64,000 nt of DNA from an uncultured Bacteroidales bacterium (GCA_946187695.1 CAMHSB010000009.1:1-64000); one strand, 5' to 3'. Counted from the first letter of the stretch, positions 34,650-44,964 are shown. Program-made: numbers and translations. The notes: generated by a model not told the origin, from the letters alone.

Positions 34650-36155
34650 ATGCAAAAAATAGGTCTTCAACAAACGCTCACGCAGACAACCAAGTTGTCG
34701 CCCACGCAGATTCAGGTAGTTCGTTTACTCGAGTTGCCTTCGGTGGAATTGAACCAACGTATTAACGAAGAGTTACAGGAGAACCCGGCGTTGGAAGAAG
34801 GTGCTGATGAACAGGCAATAAGCGGTTTGGAGGAGCAATTCGAAGAGGGTTATATGCCGGAAGACGGCTACGACGACGGACGGCAGAAAGACCCTTTGCA
34901 AAACGAGGACTTTAACTACGAGCAGTATGTGTCGGACGACGAGACGCCAAGTTATATGCTGCATCAGCAATATAATCCTGCGGATGAAGACCGACGTGAA
35001 GTACCGATTATCGGCGGCAGCAGTCTGATTGAGGAGTTAAAGGCGCAGATCTACCTGACGAACATGACCAAGCCTCAGCGGCATATCGCCAAATGGGTGT
35101 TGGGCAATATTGACGATGACGGCTATCTGCGTCGCACCACGGAGCAGTTGGTGGATGATCTCATGTTCCAGGAGCAGATCAGCATCACGGACGAGGAGAT
35201 GGAAGAGATCGTGCAACAGATCAAACGTTTTGACCCGCCCGGCATCGCCAGTGCCAACCTCCAGGAGTGTCTGTTAAGGCAGTTGGAAGTGAAACTGGCG
35301 CAGGATCCCAACTCCAACAGTCTGGCTTTCGCTCATGCCATCATTGAGCAGTATTTTGAGGCTTTCTCCAAGCATCATTTTGAGCGTATCATGCAGAAAC
35401 TGGAACTGGATGAAGCGGATTTCCAGGCGGCGGTGCAGGAGATTATGCATCTGAATCAGAAACCGGCCAATGCCTTTACCGGTAATGTATACGAGACCCA
35501 ACGGGAGACAATTATTCCGGACTTCACGATCGAGGAACGGGATGAAGAATTGTTTGTGGTGCTCAACACGGGTGATATACCGGAACTGCATGTTAGTCGG
35601 GACTACAAGGACATGCTGGAGAGTTACAAGGACAGTCCCAAGTCCAAAGATGCCAAGGAAGCCCGGCTGTTTATCAAACAGAAATTGGATGCCGCGCAGT
35701 CGTTCATCGATGCCATCAAGCAACGTAATGAAACGCTTATGCGTACCATGACAGCCATCCTCAAGGCGCAATATGATTTCTTCCTGGACGGCGAAGAGAC
35801 GAGTCTCAAGCCTATGGTACTGCAAGATATTGCTGACCGTACGGGTTATGACGTATCGACCATCTCGCGTGTGAGCAACAGCAAGTATGTGCAGACGCGG
35901 TTTGGTATCTATCCACTTAAATATTTCTTCTCGGAATCCATGACCAATGCCGATGGAGATGAGGTCTCGACCCACGAACTGAAGAAGATGCTGCAGGAGT
36001 TGATTGAGAAGGAGGATAAGTTTACCCCCTTAACCGACGAGCAGTTAGTGGATTACATGGCCCAACACGGCTATCCGATTGCCCGCCGCACGATTGCCAA
36101 ATACCGCGAGCAGTTAGGTATTCCGGTTGCCCGGTTACGTAAAAGACATATATGA
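34650..36155 (+). CDS. rpoN: RNA polymerase sigma-54 factor
   Basis: A 501-residue sigma factor. Gln-rich region I (QTLTQTTKLSPTQIQVVRLL, then LEENPALEE-like LQENPALEE) binds the activator. The core-binding middle includes FDPPGIASANLQECL. The C-terminal RpoN box is present as ARRTIAKYREQLGIP. It overlaps the next gene by 4 bp. Confidence 0.96.
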   Translation: MQKIGLQQTLTQTTKLSPTQIQVVRLLELPSVELNQRINEELQENPALEEGADEQAISGLEEQFEEGYMPEDGYDDGRQKDPLQNEDFNYEQYVSDDETPSYMLHQQYNPADEDRREVPIIGGSSLIEELKAQIYLTNMTKPQRHIAKWVLGNIDDDGYLRRTTEQLVDDLMFQEQISITDEEMEEIVQQIKRFDPPGIASANLQECLLRQLEVKLAQDPNSNSLAFAHAIIEQYFEAFSKHHFERIMQKLELDEADFQAAVQEIMHLNQKPANAFTGNVYETQRETIIPDFTIEERDEELFVVLNTGDIPELHVSRDYKDMLESYKDSPKSKDAKEARLFIKQKLDAAQSFIDAIKQRNETLMRTMTAILKAQYDFFLDGEETSLKPMVLQDIADRTGYDVSTISRVSNSKYVQTRFGIYPLKYFFSESMTNADGDEVSTHELKKMLQELIEKEDKFTPLTDEQLVDYMAQHGYPIARRTIAKYREQLGIPVARLRKRHI

Positions 36156-36787
36156 ACCGTTTTCTCGACATAGCGGCTAAGATCTTGAGTGTGGTACTCT
36201 ACCCGCTTTTTGTGCCCACTTATGGGATGGTGCTTTTCTGCATTGCCCATTCACAGCACGTAGCCCCGCTACCGTGGATATGGGTAGTCATAGCGCTTGT
36301 CGGGACTTTTCTCTTAACATGTATCATCCCCGTAACGGCCATCTGGATTCTGATGAAAAAGGGAGAGGTGAAAGACCTCTATATCGATGATCCACGGGAG
36401 CGTACGATGCCGTATATCTATTCGGCTTTAGGTTTCGGCTTCTGGGCCTATCTGCTGGTGCAGATTTTACATGCTCCGGCTTATCTGTCCGGGGTCGCGG
36501 TGGGTGCTACGCTCGCTATCGGACTGGTAGCGCTTATCAACCGCCGATGGAAGATCAGCGCGCACCTTACCGGCATGGGCGGATTGGTAGGCGGTATATT
36601 GAGTTACTGCTTGGGTATCGGCGCTGTTTCCACATGGGGAACATGGGTACTATGGCTCGGGCTATCGTGGTTATTGATGGCTGCGCGTCTACGTCTAAAC
36701 GCTCACACGGGCGCACAGGTGAGTGCCGGTTGGCTATTAGGTATCGCCTGCACGTTTATCCCGTATCTGATCATGAGTTATGTATAA
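36152..36787 (+). CDS. PAP2-like membrane phosphatase family protein
   Basis: A 211-residue protein with six or so membrane helices. It has weak forms of PAP2 motifs: KISAHLTGMGG in place of PSGH, and ARLRLNAHTGAQVSAGWLLG in place of SRxxxxxHxxxDVxxG. This fits Bacteroidota proteins next to rpoN with a PAP2-like C-terminus. The substrate may be an undecaprenyl or lipid phosphate, but catalysis is uncertain because motif residues deviate. Confidence 0.7.
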   Translation: MNRFLDIAAKILSVVLYPLFVPTYGMVLFCIAHSQHVAPLPWIWVVIALVGTFLLTCIIPVTAIWILMKKGEVKDLYIDDPRERTMPYIYSALGFGFWAYLLVQILHAPAYLSGVAVGATLAIGLVALINRRWKISAHLTGMGGLVGGILSYCLGIGAVSTWGTWVLWLGLSWLLMAARLRLNAHTGAQVSAGWLLGIACTFIPYLIMSYV

Positions 36788-37769
36788 ACTTCGTACCTAC
36801 ATATGCAGTTGGCTGCTGTGCCTGTTCGCCTACGCGCAAGCGCAGACACTTAGCGAGAACGCACGTATCTCGCTGATCACCTGCACACCGGGGGAGGAGT
36901 TATACGCGCGCTACGGGCACACGGCGATACGCGTGTACGACGAGGCGAATGAGATGGATATCACCCTCAACTACGGTATCTTCGATTTCAATACGGATCA
37001 TTTCTACTGGAAATTTGTGAAGGGCGAGACCTGGTATGAGTTAGGTGCCGCACCGACATGGTGGTTTATGCAGGAGTATGAAGCAGGAGACCGACCTGTC
37101 TATGAACAAGGACTGAACCTGACAGCTGAGCAGCGCGAAGCCTTATGGCAGGCTTTGGAGACCAATTACCAACCTCAAAATCGAAAGTACCTCTATAATT
37201 TCGTGTTTGACAACTGTGCCACCCGACCATATGTACTGCTTAAACGCGTGTTAGGGGATACTATCATTTCTGATTATACGGGCAATACGGGCGTTACGTA
37301 CCGTCGTTTTATTCGTCATTACACGGGTGCGCTTTCGTGGGAGAACGCCGGCATCAATCTGCTGTTTGGTCCCCGTGCCGATCTGCCCATGAACAACGAG
37401 CAACGGCTCTTCTTGCCCGAGGAGTTAATGATGTTTCTACAGCACGCGCACTTGAGCGACGGCACATCGGTAGTCAGCGAGAGTTCGATAGGTGCTTTTG
37501 CTGCCCCCCAGACGCCATGGTATGCTTCGTGGCCTCTGGGATTAGTGCTCTATTTCGTTCTCATCTGCCTCATCAGCCTCTATGACCGCAAGCGTCAACG
37601 CTGGTCCTGGGGCGTGGAGGTAGCAGTCGGTATCCCGTACCTGCTGTTGCTGATTATTGTGACTTTTCTAACGTTCTTCTCCTGCCATCCCCTGGTTGGC
37701 TTTGGCTGGAGATTATTGATTATTCCTTTTACCCATTTATGCGCAAGACTTATTTATATTATACGTTGA
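36780..37769 (+). CDS. DUF4105 domain protein
   Basis: A 329-residue envelope protein. It has a signal peptide (LLCLFAYAQA), a DUF4105 domain (SLITCTPGEELYARYGHTAIRV, then NFVFDNCATRP with conserved Cys), and membrane helices at the C-terminal end (~250-325). It overlaps its neighbours at both ends (8 and 31 bp), which shows a tight operon. The family looks like a cysteine-containing hydrolase, but no reaction is proven. Confidence 0.85.
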   Translation: MYKLRTYICSWLLCLFAYAQAQTLSENARISLITCTPGEELYARYGHTAIRVYDEANEMDITLNYGIFDFNTDHFYWKFVKGETWYELGAAPTWWFMQEYEAGDRPVYEQGLNLTAEQREALWQALETNYQPQNRKYLYNFVFDNCATRPYVLLKRVLGDTIISDYTGNTGVTYRRFIRHYTGALSWENAGINLLFGPRADLPMNNEQRLFLPEELMMFLQHAHLSDGTSVVSESSIGAFAAPQTPWYASWPLGLVLYFVLICLISLYDRKRQRWSWGVEVAVGIPYLLLLIIVTFLTFFSCHPLVGFGWRLLIIPFTHLCARLIYIIR

Positions 37770-39199
37770 TGCTCAGCCTCTTGGCTGCATGTTTGAGTGC
37801 CGCACCGCGTCTGACGGTCGTGGCTGTGGTGGACGGCATGACGGCAGACAACCTGAATACCTTACGTCCTTTTTGGCCGCAAGGCGGTATCCGTATTTTG
37901 AGTGAAGAAGCGTTTCAGACGACCGTATCCTACCCGCATTTGGTGTATGGCGGAAACGAGACCACAGCCACTCTGATGACCGGTGTTACGCCGGATCGGC
38001 ACGGTTATACGATGGACACCTATTTCAGCCGTCGGGACCGAATGGCACATGCTATGTTAGAGGACGAGTCGGTACGAGGTATCGGCACCAAGGAGCGCCT
38101 GTCTGCCAAGAGTCTGCTCTCGCAGACGATGACCGACAAAATGCGGTTGACCTATCCGGAAGCGAAGATCTACGCCATCGGTTTGCAAGCCGAGACGAGT
38201 GTGCTGCTGGCCGGTCATGCCGCCAACGCTTGCTGTTGGTTGGATACCGAAAACCAGCAATGGGTAGCCACGGCTGCATATAGTGAGGGTCTACCCTCTG
38301 CGGCGTATGAACAAAACAAATCCGGCCGTATTGCTACGCTGGCAGCCCGCCAATGGACGCCGCGTATGGAGATCCCGAATTATACCTGTCCGACCGCACA
38401 AGAACGCAAGAAACCTTTTGCGTACCGTGCAGGAGATGTGCTCAAACGATCGCCGGAAGCCAACACCTTGGTTGTTGAACTGGCGCTGGCTATCCAACAA
38501 GCAGAGAAATTAGGTACGGACGCTACACCGGACATGTTGCTGCTGCAACTGCATGCCCTCAGTCCGCTGGCTACGTCCGATAAGATTGCGAGTGCGGAAC
38601 AGGAAGATGTGTACCTGCGCCTTAATCAGGATCTGGGCTTTCTGATGGATCAACTCAATAAACGAATCGGCCGCGCGAACTACCAGGTGCTGGTCGTCGG
38701 ACGTCCGGTCTTAGGTACTGACCCGCAGAAATTGAATGAGATACATATGCCCGTGCAGACCTTCAACGCCGACCGCGCTGCCGCCTTGACCGGCACGTAC
38801 CTCATGGCGCTATACGGTCACGAGCGTTGGGTGGATGGTGCGTATGGACAATCGATATACCTCAACCGAACTCTCATCGAACAGAAACGGTTGAGTCTGG
38901 AGACGCTCCAACGGCAGGTGGCTAATTTCCTGATGGATTTTGAAGGAGTTCAACTGGCAATGCCGGGACATGAAGCCATGCTTCACCCGCAGATCGGCTC
39001 CACGCTCTGCAAGCGCCATACAGGAGATGTGGTCTTCCTACTCCAGCCCGGTTGGCAATTGATACAGGACGATAAACATGTAGCGGATCGGGTTATTGAC
39101 GACAACCCCGTTTCGCCATTGCTCTATTGGTCAGGCACGATTCGTACTATGCCGGAAGGAAAATTAGATGCAACAGATGTAGCAGATTTAATATTTTAA
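37739..39199 (+). CDS. Alkaline-phosphatase-superfamily protein (type I phosphodiesterase-like)
   Basis: A 486-residue secreted protein with a signal peptide ending near CLSAAPRL. The metal-binding VVAVVDGMTAD and the nucleophile region YGGNETTATLMTGVTPDRHG match the alkaline phosphatase/nucleotide pyrophosphatase superfamily of Bacteroidota. Other metal ligands are less clear, so activity is not certain. Its start overlaps the end of the DUF4105 gene by 31 bp. Confidence 0.8.
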   Translation: MRKTYLYYTLMLSLLAACLSAAPRLTVVAVVDGMTADNLNTLRPFWPQGGIRILSEEAFQTTVSYPHLVYGGNETTATLMTGVTPDRHGYTMDTYFSRRDRMAHAMLEDESVRGIGTKERLSAKSLLSQTMTDKMRLTYPEAKIYAIGLQAETSVLLAGHAANACCWLDTENQQWVATAAYSEGLPSAAYEQNKSGRIATLAARQWTPRMEIPNYTCPTAQERKKPFAYRAGDVLKRSPEANTLVVELALAIQQAEKLGTDATPDMLLLQLHALSPLATSDKIASAEQEDVYLRLNQDLGFLMDQLNKRIGRANYQVLVVGRPVLGTDPQKLNEIHMPVQTFNADRAAALTGTYLMALYGHERWVDGAYGQSIYLNRTLIEQKRLSLETLQRQVANFLMDFEGVQLAMPGHEAMLHPQIGSTLCKRHTGDVVFLLQPGWQLIQDDKHVADRVIDDNPVSPLLYWSGTIRTMPEGKLDATDVADLIF

Positions 39200-39203
39200 C
39201 ACT

Positions 39204-39620
39204 ATGATATTTCACGAAATTAAAGTTAAGTACGAGCGCCAGACGGGTGAAGACAACCCGAAGGCGGCGAAAGAGATTTACCTGATTGAAGGAGCGGTTA
39301 GTTTTGCCGACGCAGAGAACTGCGTGTTGGCAGAGATCAAACCCTTCATCTTTGGAGACTGCGAGGTACAGAACTGCAAACGCAGCCAGTTCTACGATGT
39401 CTTCCCCAACGAAGGCGGTGTGTTCTGGTACAAAGCCCGTGTGGAGATGATCACTATCGACGGCGACAAAGAGACCCGTAAGAACGTAGCATTCCTCGTA
39501 CAAGCGAACCTATTGGACGATGCCGTCTTTGCCCTCAAGCAGGCACTCAAATCCTACGACTGCGAGATCATCTCGATGGCCAAGACCCAGATCATGGATA
39601 TCCTGCACGCCGTTCAATGA
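39204..39620 (+). CDS. DUF4494 family protein
   Basis: A 138-residue cytoplasmic protein. The start IFHEIKVKYERQTGEDNPKA and the middle AKEIYLIEGAVSFADAE are typical of DUF4494, a Bacteroidota-only family of unknown role. It overlaps the following acyltransferase gene by 4 bp. YggS often lies nearby, as it does here at 41.4 kb. Confidence 0.88.
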   Translation: MIFHEIKVKYERQTGEDNPKAAKEIYLIEGAVSFADAENCVLAEIKPFIFGDCEVQNCKRSQFYDVFPNEGGVFWYKARVEMITIDGDKETRKNVAFLVQANLLDDAVFALKQALKSYDCEIISMAKTQIMDILHAVQ

Positions 39621-40459
39621 TGCCGCTGCAGTTTGACATACGCGCGATCTTGAAGAGCAAAGCTCCGAAGGCAAAGGTACCGAATTGTATTATCCGGTAT
39701 CTGGAACGTATCGTGCACGTAAAGCAGATGAATGCCTTTTTACGCAAGTACCCGGACCTCAAAGGCTATGCCTTTATCGACAGGGTTATCCATGAAGAGT
39801 TAGACTGTACCGCTTCTATTGACGGTACGGAAAATATTCCTGCAATCGGTAAGCCCGTGATCTTTGTAAGCAATCACCCGCTCGGAGGTCTCGACGGTAT
39901 GATCATCGCCCAGATGATTCACGAGAGCCGTTCTGAGAAACGGGAGTTGAAGGTCATTGTTAATGAGTTATTGATGTACATGGAGCCGATCAATGAGCTC
40001 TGGGCACCGGTAAATAAAGTGGAGCACCTGACCAAGGAACAGGCGGTGGAGCAGCAACGCATGTGGGAATCGGAAACCGACGTGCTGACCTTCCCTGCAG
40101 GTGCCTGCAGCCGTTTGCAGCACATAGACGGGAAATGGCAGATTCAGGATTTGGAGTGGCAGAAGAATTTTGTACAGCGCGCCCGCGAGTACCAACGGGA
40201 TGTGGTGCCCATTTATTTCGAGGGTAAGAACAGCTGTTTCTTTTACGCCTTGGCGTATATTCGCAAACTATTGCACATCAAAATCAATATTGAGATGCTC
40301 TACTTAGTGGACGAGATGTATGGTGCGCACGGCAAACATTTCAAGGTGCATGTACTGCCCCCCATCCCCTATTCCACGTTTGACAACACCAAAACGCCCA
40401 AGCAATGGGCTCAATATGTAAAATCTATTGTTTATGCAACCAATCATACCAGCTGTTGA
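39617..40459 (+). CDS. glsA: Glycerol-acyltransferase-like O-acyltransferase (glycine lipid synthesis, GlsA-like)
   Basis: A 280-residue acyltransferase of the PlsC-like fold. The catalytic motif is NHPLGGLDGM (HxxxxD), followed by FPAGACSR. In Bacteroides thetaiotaomicron a similar gene pair makes glycine lipids: GlsB adds the N-acyl chain and GlsA the O-acyl chain. Here the GNAT partner overlaps its 3' end by 32 bp, the same pair in the opposite order. The gene symbol rests on this pairing. Confidence 0.75.
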   Translation: MMPLQFDIRAILKSKAPKAKVPNCIIRYLERIVHVKQMNAFLRKYPDLKGYAFIDRVIHEELDCTASIDGTENIPAIGKPVIFVSNHPLGGLDGMIIAQMIHESRSEKRELKVIVNELLMYMEPINELWAPVNKVEHLTKEQAVEQQRMWESETDVLTFPAGACSRLQHIDGKWQIQDLEWQKNFVQRAREYQRDVVPIYFEGKNSCFFYALAYIRKLLHIKINIEMLYLVDEMYGAHGKHFKVHVLPPIPYSTFDNTKTPKQWAQYVKSIVYATNHTSC

Positions 40460-41366
40460 AACATCCGTTCTTGAAAAAGAACTGGAAGGTCATTTGTTAC
40501 GTCCGTCCAACAAGGCGGATAATCTGATCTACGACATCACGGCCCACGAGTGCCCGAACGTCATGCGGGAGATCGCTCGTCTGAGAGAGATCAGTTACCG
40601 CGATGGAGGCGGCGCAACGGGTAAGGAGATGGATATCGATGACATGGACACCATGCCCAAACCCTATCACCAGCTCATTGTGTGGGATCCTGACAACAAA
40701 CAGATTATCGGCGGATACCGGTACTTGTTAGGCAAAGACGCGGAGATACGGGACGGACAACCGTATATCACCTCCGCGCACTTGTTCAAGTACTCCGAGC
40801 GGTTTGTCAAGGACTACCTTCCTTACGCCATTGAGTTCGGACGCGCATTCGTGCAGCCTATGTACCAGAAACGGGAGATGGGTGTCAAAGCACTCTTTGC
40901 GTTGGATAATATATGGGACGGTATCGGCGCGCTGGTACATGACCACCCGGAACTGCGTTGGATGATCGGTAAGGTCACTATCTACCCGGACTACAACGCT
41001 TCCGCACGCGCGTTGATATATGCGTATCTGTCCCAGTACCATCGTGGGGAAGAAGGCCTGTTCGGTCCTTACCTGCCCCTTTCTACGAATTATATGTCCG
41101 ACTACCCGTTCCAAGGAGAAGACAAGCAAGAGAATTACCATATCCTGCAACGTGCGGTACGGGAACAAGGGACGGTCATCCCGCCTATGTTCTCCGCGTA
41201 TCTCAATCTGACCAATGATTTAATGTTCTTCGGGAATGCCATCAACGATGAGTTGGCCAATGTGTATGAGACCGGTATCATGGTGGATATCGACACCATC
41301 TATCCTGAGAAAAAAGAACGGTACATCAATCCGTATGTTCAATGGCTTGCTAACGGCAAAAAGTGA
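40428..41366 (+). CDS. glsB: GNAT-type N-acyltransferase (glycine lipid synthesis, GlsB/OlsB-like)
   Basis: A 312-residue protein with the OlsB/hemolysin-like acyltransferase fold. LREISYRDGGGATGKEMDID, YRYLLG and EFGRAFVQPMYQK are hallmarks of the ornithine/glycine-lipid N-acyltransferases. It would acylate the amino group of glycine with a 3-hydroxy fatty acid. The reading frame overlaps both neighbours: 32 bp with the O-acyltransferase and GTGA with the YggS fusion. Confidence 0.8.
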   Translation: MFMQPIIPAVETSVLEKELEGHLLRPSNKADNLIYDITAHECPNVMREIARLREISYRDGGGATGKEMDIDDMDTMPKPYHQLIVWDPDNKQIIGGYRYLLGKDAEIRDGQPYITSAHLFKYSERFVKDYLPYAIEFGRAFVQPMYQKREMGVKALFALDNIWDGIGALVHDHPELRWMIGKVTIYPDYNASARALIYAYLSQYHRGEEGLFGPYLPLSTNYMSDYPFQGEDKQENYHILQRAVREQGTVIPPMFSAYLNLTNDLMFFGNAINDELANVYETGIMVDIDTIYPEKKERYINPYVQWLANGKK

Positions 41367-42664
41367 AACGTATCATCGATAATATAAAAGAGGTACGCGC
41401 GCATATACCTGCGCATGTAACACTCGTGTGCGTGAGTAAGTTTCAACCGATTGAGGCTATTCGTACCGCTTACGAAGCCGGCGAACGGCATTTTGGGGAA
41501 AGTCGTGTACAGGAACTCAAACAAAAAGTAGCGGCTCTTCCTTCGGATATAAACTGGCATTTTATCGGCCATCTGCAGACCAATAAGGTGCGGGACTTAC
41601 TCAAACTGCGTCCCTACCTAATTCAGTCCGTAGACTCCGAGCGCTTGCTGCAGGCGATTAACGACGAAGCCGCTAAATTAGGCATCGTACAAGATGTGCT
41701 GCTCGAAGTGCATGTGGCCAAAGAAGATACAAAAACGGGATTCACCCCTTCGGAGCTGGAAGATGTACGAGCGAAGATAGCCGATTTCCCGCATATTCGT
41801 GTAAAGGGGTTAATGACCATGGCTACCAACACCGAGGACGAAACCGAGATACGCCGATGTTTCGCAGAAGCGGCTAAGCTGTCGAAAGGCGGTATCTTAT
41901 CGATGGGAATGAGCGACGATTATCCGATAGCGATTGAATGTGGGGCTACTATGGTGCGCATAGGAAGTACCATCTTTGGTGCCCGGGATTATTCGCGCAA
42001 AATAAAAGCAGTCTTTTTTGATCAAGATGGCGTGCTCTTCAACTCCATGCCTTACCATGCTCAAGCATGGGAACTGGCCATGAACGAGAACGGACTGCCT
42101 TTCACTAAGAACCAGACCTATCGCAACGAAGGTCGTACCGGTGCCTCGGTCATCAACGAGGCTTACCGGCTCATACACGGCACAGAGGCGCCGCAAGAAG
42201 TGATCGAAGCCGTCTATTCCGCCAAATCGGCACATTTCATTCGTCTGACAGGCGGTCAACTGCCGGAACGGATTCCGGGTATACAGGACGTACTGCATTT
42301 CCTGCACGAAAAGGGTATACAATGTTGGGTCGTGACCGGCTCCGGGCAGCGCAACTTGATCAACAGCCTCAATGACACCTTTGAAGGCGTGTTCACGGGG
42401 ATCATCTCTGCCTTCGATGTCACGCACGGCAAACCCGATCCGGAACCGTACCTGAAAGCATGGGAGCGCTCGGGATTCGCCAAAGCAGAGTGTATGGTCG
42501 TGGAGAACGCCCCCTTGGGAGTACGTGCGGCCAAAGCGGCAGGGCTCTTTGCCGCGGCGGTGAACACAGGTATCCTACCCGATTCCGATCTATGGAACGA
42601 GAAAGCCGATCTGGTACTGCCAAATATGCAGGCGCTGCTCGACTGGTTCAAGGACCATATATAA
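41363..42664 (+). CDS. YggS-type PLP homeostasis protein fused to a HAD hydrolase
   Basis: A 433-residue two-domain protein. Residues ~1-212 are a YggS/PLPBP fold ([12 protein letters not shown] with the PLP lysine, [38 protein letters not shown]). Residues ~213-433 are a HAD-superfamily phosphatase of the beta-phosphoglucomutase type ([16 protein letters not shown] with both Asp, [13 protein letters not shown]). YggS is usually a single-domain protein of ~225 residues; the hydrolase suggests a PLP- or sugar-phosphate phosphatase in one chain, or two independent jobs. It starts at GTG overlapping the stop of the GNAT gene. Confidence 0.88.
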   Translation: MKRIIDNIKEVRAHIPAHVTLVCVSKFQPIEAIRTAYEAGERHFGESRVQELKQKVAALPSDINWHFIGHLQTNKVRDLLKLRPYLIQSVDSERLLQAINDEAAKLGIVQDVLLEVHVAKEDTKTGFTPSELEDVRAKIADFPHIRVKGLMTMATNTEDETEIRRCFAEAAKLSKGGILSMGMSDDYPIAIECGATMVRIGSTIFGARDYSRKIKAVFFDQDGVLFNSMPYHAQAWELAMNENGLPFTKNQTYRNEGRTGASVINEAYRLIHGTEAPQEVIEAVYSAKSAHFIRLTGGQLPERIPGIQDVLHFLHEKGIQCWVVTGSGQRNLINSLNDTFEGVFTGIISAFDVTHGKPDPEPYLKAWERSGFAKAECMVVENAPLGVRAAKAAGLFAAAVNTGILPDSDLWNEKADLVLPNMQALLDWFKDHI

Positions 42665-42693
42665 TACAGCAACAAAAAATAAAACATATCAAT

Positions 42694-43974
42694 ATGAATC
42701 GAGACAATGAGATTTTTGACGTCATTCGTCGGGAACGGGAACGTCAGACCAAAGGCATTGAGCTAATCGCCAGCGAGAACTTCGTGAGCGATCAGGTGTT
42801 GGAAGCAATGGGTAGCGTACTGACGAACAAGTACGCGGAGGGCTACCCCGGTCACCGTTACTACGGCGGCTGTGAGGTGGTGGATATCGCAGAGAACATC
42901 GCCCGCGAGCGTCTGAAGAAACTGTATGATGCCGAGTATGTCAATGTGCAGCCGCACTCGGGTGCACAGGCGAACATGGCCGTGTTCATGGCTTGTCTCA
43001 AAGCCGGAGACACGTTTATGGGCCTTAACCTCAGCCACGGCGGTCACCTCAGCCACGGTTCAGCAGTCAATTTCTCAGGTCTGATGTTCAACGCTATCGG
43101 CTATGACCTGGATCCGGAGACGGGACGTGTCAACTACGATGACCTGGAACTTAAAGCCCGCACACATAAGCCCAAGCTGATCATCGCCGGTGCAAGTGCA
43201 TACAGCCGCGAGTGGGATTACGCACGTATCCGCCGCGTGGCAGACGAGATAGGAGCTATCTTCATGGTCGATATGGCGCACCCTGCCGGCCTGATTGCGG
43301 CAGGTCTCCTGGATAATCCGCTCAAGTACGCCCATATCGTCACGAGCACCACACACAAGACCCTGCGCGGTCCGCGCGGAGGCGTCATCCTGATGGGTAA
43401 GGACTTCGACAATCCGTGGGGCAAGACCACGCCCAAAGGGGAAATCAAGAAAATGTCTGCTTTACTTGACTCCGCTGTCTTCCCAGGTACGCAAGGCGGT
43501 CCGCTTGAGCACGTGATTGCCGCCAAGGCCGTAGCGTTTGGAGAAGCGCTCACGGAGGACTTCAAGACCTACCAGAAACAGGTCAAACTGAACGCAGCCG
43601 TTATGGCACAAGCCTTCATGGAGAAGGGTTACAAGGTGATCAGCGGCGGAACGGATAACCACTCCATGCTCATCGATCTGCGCACCAAATATCCGGACTT
43701 AACAGGTAAAGTAGCCGAGCAGGCTTTGGTAAGCGCCGACATCACCACCAATAAGAACATGGTGCCTTTCGACAGCCGTTCGGCTTTCCAGACCAGCGGT
43801 CTGCGATTCGGAACGCCGGCTATCACCACCCGCGGTCTCAAAGAAGACAAGATGCCGTGGATCGTGGAACTGATCGACCGCGTGCTCCAAGACCCGACGA
43901 GCGAAGCCATTATCGCTTCCGTACGGGAAGAGGTAAATAAAGAGATGGTACAGCACCCGCTGTTCGCTTGGTAA
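42694..43974 (+). CDS. glyA: Serine hydroxymethyltransferase
   Basis: A 426-residue PLP enzyme that makes glycine and methylene-THF from serine. Motifs: [34 protein letters not shown], and the PLP lysine in [14 protein letters not shown]. The start at 42694 (MNRDNEIF) fits the family; the open frame extends 234 bp upstream inside the previous gene and is rejected. Glycine from this enzyme is also the head group for the glycine lipids made by the two acyltransferases upstream. Confidence 0.96.
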   Translation: MNRDNEIFDVIRRERERQTKGIELIASENFVSDQVLEAMGSVLTNKYAEGYPGHRYYGGCEVVDIAENIARERLKKLYDAEYVNVQPHSGAQANMAVFMACLKAGDTFMGLNLSHGGHLSHGSAVNFSGLMFNAIGYDLDPETGRVNYDDLELKARTHKPKLIIAGASAYSREWDYARIRRVADEIGAIFMVDMAHPAGLIAAGLLDNPLKYAHIVTSTTHKTLRGPRGGVILMGKDFDNPWGKTTPKGEIKKMSALLDSAVFPGTQGGPLEHVIAAKAVAFGEALTEDFKTYQKQVKLNAAVMAQAFMEKGYKVISGGTDNHSMLIDLRTKYPDLTGKVAEQALVSADITTNKNMVPFDSRSAFQTSGLRFGTPAITTRGLKEDKMPWIVELIDRVLQDPTSEAIIASVREEVNKEMVQHPLFAW

Positions 43975-43980
43975 AAAGAA

Positions 43981-44004
43981 AATCCTCCGCTATCGCGGAG
44001 GATT
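43981..44004. terminator. Terminator between glyA and the AraC gene
   Basis: AATCCTCCGC-tatc-GCGGAGGATT, a perfect 10-bp stem followed by ATTTTTATT on the plus strand. It serves glyA and possibly the convergent AraC gene. Confidence 0.9.
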
Positions 44005-44008
44005 ATTT

Positions 44009-44875
44009 TTATTGTTTCTTCTGTTTGCGGAAATGATTTGGCGTCAAACCCGTGTGTTTCTTCGTGTACTGACAGAAGAAAGAGGCATTGGGGAATCCCA
44101 TGATCCGTGCGATATCCCGAATGGGGAAAGTGGTGTTCCGCAAGTAGTGCTGGAGCTCCGCTACCGTAAACTCCGTAATCCACGCGCTGGCTGACTTACC
44201 GCTACGCTCCTTGCAAATCTCCGAGAGGTATTTGGGCGTAATATTCATCTGCTCCGCAAACCATTGTACCTCGCGTTGGTGCGGATTCTGTTGCAGCAAG
44301 TGCGTGAAGGTATGGAAGGAGTAATCGCTCGTATTGACCGACATGCGCGCTGTATATTGCTCCGGCACAACGGCAATCTTATCCAAGTAATTGAGCATCT
44401 CCATCGTCGCACCTTTGGCTAAAAGTTTCAATATCTGCTTACGGAAAGCCGTTTGCTTGTCTTGCAACTGCAAGGTCAGCAAATGGAAATACGTCTTGAA
44501 GAACTCTGTACTTACCTCGTTGAGCGGATAGATCGGATGTTGTTTCAAGTACTCCTGTTTACCATACCAGTTCGGCTCCACGCGGATGTGATCGAACATA
44601 ATCTGATCATAAATACCGGCATCGATCGTCACCTGCATAAGAGCAAAGTCCGGACTCATCTCGTACGGGCCTAACTGCTGGATGAAATCCGGGATACGAA
44701 CAAACAACTCACCCGTATTGATACGGATCATCTCACCGTGATAATACACATCAATGTGCCCTGCCGTACACAGCAAAACGGTCATGCTGTTGGCAGCTGT
44801 CGTACGTTTGTCACGACACTCACGAAAACCGTCTATCTCGTCGGTTAAGAAGATTAAATCAGTAGATAAAGTCAT
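44009..44875 (-). CDS. AraC-family transcriptional regulator (copy 1)
   Basis: About 288 residues. The N-terminal part is a sensor-like cupin region (VLLCTAGHIDVYYHGEMIRINTGELF); the C-terminal two HTH motifs are in NITPKYLSEICKERSG and IRDIARIMGFPNASFFCQYTKKHTGLTPNHFR. The start at 44875 (MTLSTDLIF) is preferred since the longer frame begins before the likely transcript start. The ligand and target are unknown. Confidence 0.88.
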   Translation of the reverse strand: MTLSTDLIFLTDEIDGFRECRDKRTTAANSMTVLLCTAGHIDVYYHGEMIRINTGELFVRIPDFIQQLGPYEMSPDFALMQVTIDAGIYDQIMFDHIRVEPNWYGKQEYLKQHPIYPLNEVSTEFFKTYFHLLTLQLQDKQTAFRKQILKLLAKGATMEMLNYLDKIAVVPEQYTARMSVNTSDYSFHTFTHLLQQNPHQREVQWFAEQMNITPKYLSEICKERSGKSASAWITEFTVAELQHYLRNTTFPIRDIARIMGFPNASFFCQYTKKHTGLTPNHFRKQKKQ

Positions 44876-44894
44876 AAAAATACGATATTTGCCG

Positions 44895-44942
44895 CAAAAG
44901 TACACTTTTTTTTTGATATATGCAAATTTTTTTGTAATTTTG
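44895..44942. promoter_or_regulatory. Divergent promoters of the AraC and DUF4837 genes
   Basis: Minus strand TACTTTTG (44895-44902) and plus strand TAATTTTG (44935-44942), with a shared TTGATATATGCAA word and A/T-runs between them, the same layout as at 31158-31205. Confidence 0.55.
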
Positions 44943-44964
44943 CATCGAAAATAGAATATTTAAT

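Noticed and set aside
42460-42693. 78-codon upstream extension of glyA
   Set aside because: It lies inside the YggS-HAD gene in another frame; GlyA proteins start at the MNRDNEIF position.
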